Of a stretch of DNA of 64,000 bases, positions 55,560-64,000 are shown one piece after another. Positions within the stretch are counted from its first letter, which is position 1, and every line of letters begins with the position of its first letter. Origin of the DNA: Helichrysum umbraculigerum (lineage: Eukaryota; Streptophyta; Magnoliopsida; Asterales; Asteraceae); assembly GCA_949592205.1 (NCBI GenBank), contig CATIUR010000004.1, forward strand, positions 66,437,837 through 66,501,836. The letters run 5' to 3'. The translations under genes were made by a program, and so were the position numbers. The notes beneath the pieces are model-generated. The model was given only the letters and a program-made list of their open reading frames with translations, did no database searches and was not told the origin of the DNA.

Positions 55560-56072
55560 ATGGCAAACACACCACCTAATCCGTCACACTCTCACCCACA
55601 TGGGTCACGAAACCCACGTGTAGCCAGGAGGAACACAAGGTCACCTCGAACCAGCCCCTATCCTGTTCATAACTTTCAGAACTCGGCACATCTCACAGTG
55701 CCAGTGTTGACTACCCAACTCCGCCGTCAGGAACAAAGGCTCGAACATCTCGAACGAGAACAACACCGGATGACCTACCTACTTCGCCAAGCGCTGGATC
55801 ACGTAGCCCAACTCCAGCAAGAACAAGAGGATACAAACCTCTCTGTAAGCATAATTCAGGATTCAATGACCGCTGAATTAGGTGCGGATGAACTCGTAAG
55901 AAACCGACTAGAGGACTGTGAACAGCGTTCACAAGAGACTGAGGATCACTCTCGAGCACTAGTACAACGATTGGCCTTGGTCGAAGACAACGCCAGACAA
56001 GCTAACAGACTAGCAGCAACCGTAGACCGCCTTGTCGCACTGATGGAGCAGATTAACTTACATCAAGATTAG
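55560..56072 (+). CDS. Pre-gag coiled-coil ORF of T3, 170 aa
   Basis: The ATG at 55560 is chosen because the shared wording MANTPPNPSHSHPHGSRNP begins here in T3, T1 and T1b; the frame is open 24 codons further up. The N-terminal 50 residues are basic and proline-rich (RRNTRSPRTSPYPV). The rest is strongly heptad-like and charged (LRRQEQRLEHLEREQHR, LRQALDHVAQLQQEQED, QRLALVEDNARQANRLA), a predicted coiled coil. It ends 264 bp before gag, out of frame with it, so it would be a separate protein from the leader. Function unknown; not a standard part of textbook Tekay maps. T1 and T1b have lost most of it. Confidence 0.65.
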   Translation: MANTPPNPSHSHPHGSRNPRVARRNTRSPRTSPYPVHNFQNSAHLTVPVLTTQLRRQEQRLEHLEREQHRMTYLLRQALDHVAQLQQEQEDTNLSVSIIQDSMTAELGADELVRNRLEDCEQRSQETEDHSRALVQRLALVEDNARQANRLAATVDRLVALMEQINLHQD

Positions 56073-56335
56073 ATCAGTCTGTAATTTGTAACCAGTTAAC
56101 TATCTAATTAGAACCTATGTAATTCAACCGGATGTAACAATTCCCGGTACTTTTGTATTACCACTACTCCGTAATCTTTTGGAGAACCCGTACTTTGTAT
56201 CCAACTTTTATCTAATGGAATGTGATTATCACCTCATGCTGTTATTGTGTATCTCATTATATACACTTGTGATATATCATAAATTTCAAGCAAATATCTT
56301 ATTCCGCTTTCCTTGTGCTTTTCTTGATCAGCAGG
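56073..56335 (+). other. Spacer between pre-gag ORF and gag in T3
   Basis: AT-rich, no ORF of note. It ends TGATCAGCAGG before the gag ATG; a C/T-rich stretch followed by CAG could serve as an intron acceptor for a gag-specific spliced message (speculative). Confidence 0.4.
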
Positions 56336-59300
56336 ATGCCTCCTCGTCGACAGATCACCCTCACTGAGGCCGAAGTTGCGGGTCTGATTGCCCGCAGTGT
56401 GGCCCAAGCTCTAGCTACCCGTACCTCAACTCCTGGTAGCGAAGACACCGCTAACAATGGACCACAACCGAAGCCCTGTTCATATAAGGACTTCCAAAAC
56501 TGCAAACCGCTAAACTTTGCAGGTACTGAGGGAGCGATCGGTCTAATACGCTGGATCGAGAAAGTTGAATCTGTATTTCTTATCTGCAACTGTGCGGAGG
56601 GGGACAAGGTTAAGTTCTCCGTGAGTACTTTTACTGACACTGCACTCACTTGGTAGAACACCTATGCCCAAACCGTGGGTGTTGCTAATGCTTACAAACT
56701 CCCGTGGGAGGAGTTGAAGGAGATGTTGAGGGGCGAGTATTGCCCCAGGGATGAATTGAAACAATTGGAGTTGGAATTCTGGAACCACAAGATGCAAGGT
56801 GATGATATCACCGGTTACACCAACCGTTTCCACCAACTGGCACTTCTGTGCCCAACCATGGTCGATCCTGAGTACAAGAGGATCGAGAAATACGTTGATG
56901 GACTGCCCGAGAAACTCCAGGACCTGGTGACTTCATCCAAACCAGGTACTATCCAGAACACCATCCGTATGGCCCATGAACTTACGGCGAACGCTGTCCG
57001 CCGTAACACCACCTCAACCCCACCTGCAAGCAACAAACGAAAGTGGGAAGGAAACCCCAACTCATCTAACCAAATCACCAACCGAAGACCCGAGCCTATT
57101 AGGGCTTATTCATCTGGCTCTTCAGAAAAGAGAGGGTACAGTGGAAGCAAGCCCTACTGTCCCAAATGCAATCGTCACCACGACGGTTCCTGCCCTTGTA
57201 CAAACTGCAAACGTTTTGGGCATCTGGCCAAGGATTGTCGAAACACCAGTGCCCCGAAGACTTGTTATGGGTGCGGAAGTCCTGGGCATTTTCAGAATAA
57301 TTGCCCTAAGCAGAAAAACAACAACAACAACAACAACAACAAGCGGAGCAACAACTCTGCTCGCAGCAGAGCATTTGTCATGAAAGCTGGGGAAGCTAGG
57401 GAAGACCCGAATGTTGTAACGGGTACGTTTCTTCTCAACGATCTTACTGCTTCAGTATTATTTGATACCGGTGCTGATAAAAGTTTCATATCTGATGAGT
57501 TTTGCCCACTACTTGATATCACCCCCGCGGCCTTAGACGTTAAGTACACCGTAGAACTTGCAAATGGTAAACTCATAGAAACCGATAGTGTGATACCTAA
57601 TTGCACTTTAAACTTAGCCGACGAAATCTTCTCAATCGATCTAATGCCTGTTAAACTGGGAAGTTTTGATGTCATCGTGGGTATGGACTGGTTGTCCAAG
57701 CACCGGGCCGAAATTGTTTGCCATGATAAAATCGTCCGAATTCCTCTCGCCGCCGGTAGTACCTTGGTCATACAGGGGGAGACCGGTGGGTCGAGACTAA
57801 ACTTAATCTCCTGTTTAAAAACCCGAAAGTTTCTGAGAAAGGGTTACCCAACAATCCTCGCGCACATCACGGAGAAAAAGTCGGAGGAGAAGCGACTTGA
57901 AGATGTGCCAATCGTTAGAGATTTTCCCGAAGTCTTTCCAGAAGAACTACCTGGTTTACCTCCACCTAGACAGGTCGAGTTCTCGATTGATCTCGTGCCG
58001 GGTGCCGCACCGGTGGCCCGAGCATCGTACCGCCTAGCCCCATCCGAACTTCAGGAGTTGTCTACTCAGTTACAGGAACTCCTGGATAGAGGATTCATCA
58101 GACCGAGTTCTTCACCTTGGGGAGCTCCGGTCTTATTTGTCAAAAAGAAAGACGGTTCATTTCGAATGTGTATTGACTACCGAGAGTTGAACAAACTAAC
58201 CGTCAAGAACCGATATCCACTCCCTCGAATCGACGATCTGTTCGATCAACTTCAAGGGTCAAGCTGTTATTCAAAGATTGATCTTCAATCGGGTTATCAC
58301 CAATTGCGTGTTCGTGATGCCGACATCCCAAAAACCGCATTCAGAACCCGTTACGGGCACTACGAGTTCCAAGTGATGCCCTTTGGTCTAACCAACGCAC
58401 CGGCTGTATTCATGGACCTTATGAATCGGGTGTGTAAACCTTATCTCGACAGGTTTGTCATTGTGTTCATCGATGACATCCTCATATACTCACGAAACGA
58501 ACAAGAACACGCACAACACCTCAGAACCATCCTAGAACTACTTAGACACGAGGAGCTTTACGCCAAATTCTCTAAGTGTGAGTTCTGGATAAAAACCGTT
58601 CAATTCCTTGGGCATGTGATTGATAGTCAGGGAATTCATGTAGACCCATCAAAAATCGAGGCCATCAAGAATTGGCAGGCGCCAACCACTCCTACCGAAG
58701 TACGCCAATTCTTGGGATTGGCGGGGTATTATCGCCGATTCATTGAAAACTTCTCAAAAATAGCCATACCACTCACGACACTGACTCAGAAAGACAAAAA
58801 GTTCGATTGGACTGATAAACAAGAGTCAGCATTTCAGCTGTTGAATCTAAAGCTTTGTAGTGCACCCATTCTATCCTTACCCGAAGGCACCAATGACTTC
58901 GTGGTATACTGCGATGCTTCTCACCAAGGTCTCGGTTGCGTGTTGATGCAACGAGACAAGGTCATTGCTTACGCCTCCCGACAACTTAAAGTTCACGAGA
59001 AGAACTACACAACTCACGACCTCGAGTTAGGGGCCGTGGTATTCGCTCTCAAAATCTGGAGACACTACCTTTATGGTACCCGAAGTACTGTATTTACCGA
59101 CCACAAAAGTCTCCAACACATCTTCGACCAAAAAGATCTTAACATGAGGCAACGTCGATGGATCGAGTTGCTCACCGATTACGACTGTGAGATCAAATAT
59201 CATCCGGGTAAGGCAAACGTGGTTGCCGATGCTCTCAGTCGTAAGGAACGAACAAAACCGCTTCGAGTCCGAGCCCTCAGTATGACCATTCACAACGATT

Positions 59301-60754
59301 TAAATATTCAGATTCTCACCGCTCAACTCGAAGCTCTCAAACCCGATAATGTCAAAAACGAGGCCTTACGAGGCATGGATAAACAGTTCGAAATCAGACC
59401 CAACGGAGTTAGGTACTTCTCTAACCGAATCTGGTTGCCTAGTTTCGGGAACCTTCGGGACTTGGTAATGGATGAAGCTCACAAGTCCAAGTATTCTATC
59501 CACCCGGGATCCGACAAAATGTATCACGGCATCAAGGAGTTTTACTGGTGGCCGAACATGAAAGCTGACATTGCCTTGTACGTCAGCAAATGCTTAACTT
59601 GTTCCAAGGTCAAGGCCGAGCACCAAAGACCTTCCGGATTGCTCCAACAACCTGAAATTCCTCAATGGAAATGGGAGCAAATTACTATGGATTTCATAAC
59701 CAAACTACCTAGATCGGCGAGCGGTTGCGATACCATTTGGGTGATCGTCGACCGTCTCACCAAATCGGCTCATTTCTTGGCAATCAAAGAAACCGACAAA
59801 ATGGAACGTCTTACACAAATTTACATCAAGGAAATCGTTTGCCAACATGGTGTCCCTATCTCTATTATCTCTGACAGGGATGCTCGTTTCACATCTCGCT
59901 TCTGGCAATCACTCCAAAAATCACTGGGTACCCGTCTCGATATGAGTACCGCGTACCATCCTCAGACCGATGGCCAGAGCGAACGAACTATTCAGACACT
60001 GGAAGACATGCTACGAGCCTGCGTAGTTGATTCCGGCAAAAATTGGGAAAGACATCTACCGTTGTGCGAGTTTTCGTACAACAACAGCTATCACGCCAGC
60101 ATTAAAGCTGCACCTTTTGAGGCACTGTACGGTCGTAAGTGCCGATCACCGATCTGTTGGACTGAAGTGGGAGATAGTCAACTCACTGGTCCTGAACTCA
60201 TACATGAAACCACAGAGAAAATAGTTGAAATCCAAAATCGACTCAAAGCCGCGCGTGATCGTCAGAAAAGCTATGCTAACGTGAGACGCAAGCCACTCGA
60301 GTTCCAAGTTGGGGATCGAGTACTCTTAAAAGTATCGCCTTGGAAAGGCGTAATCCGATTCGGCAAACGCGGAAAATTAAACCCTAGGTACATTGGGCCT
60401 TTTGAAATCCTCGAGAGGATAGGTCCAGTGGCATATCGACTGCAACTGCCCTCTGAACTCAGCAGCGTGCACCCTACTTTTCACATTTCTAACTTAAAGA
60501 AATGTCTGTCTGACGAGACACTTATTATCCCACTTGACGAGATTCGCATCGATGACAAACTTCATTTCGTTGAGGAACCCGTCGATATTATGGACCGTGA
60601 GGTCAAACAACTGAAACAGAGTCGTATTCCCATCGTCAAAGTCAGGTGGAATTCTAGACGTGGTCCTGAATTCACTTGGGAACGGGAAGACCAAATGCGA
60701 CTTAAGCATCCTAAATTGTTCACTCATTCTACCCTGAACGCGACTTCAACTTAA
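56336..60754 (+). CDS. T3 gag-pol polyprotein (Ty3/gypsy Tekay-like) with one in-frame TAG
   Basis: A single frame of 1473 codons from MPPRRQITLTEAE, broken only by TAG at 56654-56656, where T1 and T1b have TGG (TALTWW). Domains, with genomic positions: gag capsid to about 57000; knuckles CTNCKRFGHLAKDC and CYGCGSPGHFQNNC 57195-57305; asparagine-rich linker; protease DTGAD 57465; VGMDWLSKH; reverse transcriptase with MPFGLTNAPAVF and catalytic FIDDIL near 58467; RNase H DASHQGLGCVL near 58913, TDHKSLQHIF, VVADALSR near 59221; integrase zinc region HPGSDKMYHG, CLTCSKVK, catalytic aspartates in MDFITKL and IISDRDARF and glutamate in GQSERTIQTLE; GPF motif near 60388; chromodomain-like C terminus (WNSRRGPEFTWERED) to 60750. 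Apart from the stop every catalytic motif is intact. Confidence 0.92.
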
Positions 60755-60775
60755 ATTTCGGGACGAAATTCTTTT

Positions 60776-60788
60776 AACAGGGGGAGAA
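60776..60788 (+). other. Polypurine tract of T3
   Basis: AACAGGGGGAGAA directly before the 3' LTR. Confidence 0.9.
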
Positions 60789-63328
60789 TGTAACAACCGG
60801 CAAATTAGGACTAGAATTAGTGTCTAATTCTTTGTTAATACATGTAATTAGTTCTGTGTTAGGCTAATTTATGTATCGGATTATATATTGGTAAATATAT
60901 ACAACTTTGCGATTTGGTTTAAATCGTACGCGACTTAAATAGAATGAAATTCTATTCGATTAACACGGACGTTGGTGAACAAATGTTTATAAACTAAAAT
61001 GACGCAATTAAGACCAAAATACTATTTTATAATAACGGATAGTTATCTCGTATCACTCGATTAAAGTTACACGATTTAAAAACAAAAGTATCCAAACGTA
61101 TTTAAACTAAATTATATTTCAAACAATTAAAGATTTAAAGAAATAATCTAAGTAAATTATTTAGTAACCTTCGTATTTTAAAAGAATAATTTACGTGTAA
61201 AAATAAATAATTTAACGTGAAACGACGGAGAACACGAACACCGCATGGAGCGCGAGGACGGAAACTGAAAAAGGGAGGTTAACCCCCCCCCCCCCCCCCC
61301 ACCACCTTTCTCTTTTTCATTTTCCACTTATCTATTCTCTCTCCCTTTCTCTTTCCCTCTAATCACCAACCATACCACCACCACCAAAATCACAAATTAC
61401 TACCATTAAACGCACCCGAATCTACTCGACCATTTGGAAGAAAACGTTCACCATCACACGATCTACAACTTCACCTTTCCGGATTTTCATTTCGGCATTT
61501 TGTAAGTTTCCGAAAAATCCCGACATTTCTCGTTTTTGGTCATTTTTACTAGTTTATGGTTTAAATAGGCTTAATATGTTCATATGAGGGTTGGGTAAAA
61601 GAATCGGACCCAACGGAAACCGGGAAACTCGTTTTCGACTAAATTTCCGGCCATCAGACCGCAACGTCGCACCTGGCCAGGGCCTCTGCGACGTCGCGAC
61701 CTACGTCGCACAAAAATCTCAACGTCGCACTAGCGACGCAGCCCATTACATCGCATTAACTTGCGGATGTCGCACGTAGCGACGTAGACTTTAACGTCGC
61801 AAACCGAACTAGCGTCGCACTTAGCGACTCAACACCCTACGTCGCATTGAATTGCGAAGGCCGCATAATGCGACGCACACGCCCACGTCGCACCTTACGT
61901 CGCTTGCGACGTCGCACCCAACGTCGCATAAAACAGAACCCTGAAAACTCAGATTTTTACTAAGTGTCGGAACCAGAATTTTACCACCTAATTTTACTCC
62001 AAATCCAGATTTCGGATGCGTTTTCACTAAAGGAAAGTAGTAGAAATAAAAATTTTCCAAGCTGACCTGGCAGCTCGACCCCAGCCAGGGGCTGCCGCCC
62101 CTTGGACCCCGCTAACCAGGGGCGCTGCCCCCGGACCCCCGTACTTAGATTCCATAAGCACATTTCTCACCAAGTGTCAAACTTGTACAATTTCAAATAC
62201 TTATACTATACGAATTATCGAACATAATAGAACATACTTTTCAAGTGCAATCACTCTAAATCGCGTTATAAGTGATAAAACTTTAATCATAACGAATCAC
62301 CAACGGGCCGAACACTTTATTACAAACGATAACGAACCAACATTTGGACAACGGGTTGTATGGACAACTAGCCTAGATGGTCTTGCGAGACATCTACTTA
62401 CTTAACCTTACATGTTTAGGCATTTAAAGGTTACGGGTTCGGAGAACCTACATGCTACTTACAGTTTTCAACTGCTTACTACTAGGCTCAGGTGAGTCTT
62501 ACGGCCCCACTTTTACTGTTTTATCTTATTGGGGGAGATACATGCTACTTATTTTTCCTGAACACGAGTACTAAACTGATTTCTATACCAAACGGAATTG
62601 CATGAGTTATTCACTACTTACTGAAGTCTCTCCATCATATATCGTTAGTTATGGACTTAAGCGCGAACAGTAGTTAATGGATCCATTAGGGAAATGACCC
62701 TCCCTGCCCGGGGTAGTAGCGCTACCACGTACTGATTTACACGTAGAAACGGGTGACTATTATTTCGTTACTTATGCTTGCTCAATTTCGAGCATGTCAC
62801 GGGAGCAACTGATTATTTACGGGTTAAGCTTCGATTATGAGCCTCATGGCAACGGTATAACTTGATTACTTTACTTTTGCGAGATTTGCAAATACTTGAT
62901 ATACGCCTACGGGCACTACTGATGAAATCTTGTGTTCAAACTGATTATTTACTGATAAACCTGTGAGATTCACCAACCTTTTGGTTGACCCTTTTTAGCA
63001 TGTATTCTCAGGTACACTTACGGAGTAGGATCACTCCAGGATTACTAGCTAGAGTCGCATGATTTCCAAACTGCATTTAACGGAGATTCTTTGGCATTAT
63101 CTTTTGTAACTATGGTTATGTAATAGAATCTCCCGCCACATACGCGGACTCTAGGCTTACATATTTTTGTAAAGAAAACTATATGTTTTCAAACGATTTA
63201 ATTATGAAATGTAATTATTTTACAAAACGTCTCATTTAGAGGTCGTTTGCTGTATATCTTGTGCTTTGTATATTGATTAGTAACACCCAAGTATGCTTCC
63301 GCAAATCACTAAATTTGGGGGTGTTACA
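60789..63328 (+). repeat. T3 3' LTR (2540 bp)
   Basis: Same termini as the 5' LTR; poly-C run is 18 (61283-61300). Followed by target duplication TATGT (63329-63333). Confidence 0.95.
61662..61928. repeat. ACGTCGCA / GCGACGT array, T3 3' LTR
   Basis: Identical in layout to 53548-53812. Confidence 0.9.
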
Positions 63329-63333
63329 TATGT

Positions 63334-64000
63334 GATTATTGTTGATACGTGCTATTTGTTGATGGATTTAATGAATTACTCACTTAATTACCTATATGCT
63401 CACTAAGCTTATTGCTTACTCTTTTAAGTGGTTGAATGTTGTAGGTACAAGTGAGCATAGGGACGGAAAGGCAATTGGTAAGGACTAGCGTGGATTAAAC
63501 TTGCTAAGATGTGAGTTAGCAAGCCTCTTTCTCTTTATATTTTTCATTGTGGTGTCACTTTTATAAACTGCCTAAACAATACATTTTGAAGTTAAGTTGT
63601 TGGTCGATATGTATATTGAAAGTCAAAAAGCGGATGGTAAACATATAAATTGTCATGTTTTGTGTTCATAAGGGAGACATGTAATTAAGACATAGTTGTG
63701 ATAAAATTGTGGTCATTATATTAAAAGTCATTTGGTATTAGTCGTGGTGTTGAATTGTTTATGTTGTCATTGCAATATGAATTAGATGGTGGATTTGAAT
63801 GTTAAAAGAGTCAATTGTTAGTGGGTCATTTTGGCGCCCAAATGGGTCACCAATGGTTCGATATGCTAAAATGAATCAAAATAGAAGTATAGTTCCCTTG
63901 TCGTCGATTTTTGAATCAATGTAGGTAGTTACATATGTTGTTAGAAAGTGCAAGTCATAAGGTACTTGGTTTGGATTGTGACTTAGTTTTTAAAATGGTC
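63334..64000. other. Unassigned right flank of T3
   Basis: T/G-rich sequence with no convincing ORF. 'ctcactaagcttattgcttac' followed by 'gtaggtacaagtgag' resembles the U5 part of Ty3/gypsy LTRs, so 52041-52667 plus this stretch may be an old LTR that T3 entered. Confidence 0.35.

Larger units (their letters stand above)
52668..63328 (+). mobile_element. Complete Tekay-like Ty3/gypsy element T3 (10.66 kb)
   Basis: LTRs 52668-55239 and 60789-63328 flanked by TATGT on both sides. PBS, pre-gag ORF, gag-pol and polypurine tract are all in order. By eye, about a dozen substitutions separate the LTRs over 2.5 kb, mostly C/T, besides a 26-bp deletion and a poly-C length change. It is the youngest full element in the window. 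Confidence 0.95.

Overview
The window is plant nuclear DNA made almost entirely of LTR retrotransposons nested inside one another. I see no ordinary host gene, no rRNA or tRNA gene and no CRISPR array. The chromodomain Ty3/gypsy (Tekay-like) polyproteins, the Athila-type primer-binding site and polypurine tract, and the Ty1/copia elements with multiple polypurine tracts point to a large-genome eudicot. The gag and pol wording reminds me of Asteraceae repeats, but that is memory, not a search.

Left part (1-14197) is a five-layer nest. An Athila-type LTR piece (E, about 13442-14197, minus) is abutted by a copia element (D, 10462 to about 13441, minus). D is interrupted by a Tekay-like LTR (T', 8056-10461). 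T' is interrupted at its extreme start by an Athila-type element (A', 1470-8055, minus). A' is interrupted by another Tekay-like LTR (1-1469).

Middle part (14331-50120) is one copia element (C) whose LTRs are 35 kb apart but still flanked by the same 5-bp target duplication, GGTCT. Its integrase region is split by Athila-type sequence (A, 17545-26153 and 39254-44513) and by a tandem Tekay arrangement LTR-INT-LTR-INT (T1, 26154 to about 37265). A 7.2-kb block (copia 5' part, Athila 3' part, Athila LTR) occurs twice, at 15495-22804 and 37304-44513. The entry point of the second copy carries short templated filler pieces copied from both neighbours, a signature of error-prone break repair. C then resumes with an intact reverse transcriptase/RNase H reading frame, a 3' region with three conserved stem-loops, an extra ORF and several polypurine tracts.

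Right part holds an unassigned LTR-like block (about 50184-51600), a 398-bp foldback MITE with a 9-bp duplication, and a complete, young Tekay-like element (T3, 52668-63328, duplication TATGT). T3's gag-pol frame is broken by a single in-frame TAG.

The most unusual signal crosses families. Every LTR family long enough to judge carries its own array of short CpG-rich palindromic half-sites (GGCCGTGTACGGCC, GTGTCGC/GCGACAC, ACGTCGCA/TGCGACGT, CCAACCGTCGGCTGG and others). In the Athila, copia D and unassigned families the array sits just upstream of a TATAAATA box. In the Tekay families it sits farther down the LTR. Unrelated superfamilies share the GCGAC core, and one array has turned over almost completely inside an otherwise similar LTR.

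All identities and ages below were judged by eye, without alignment.
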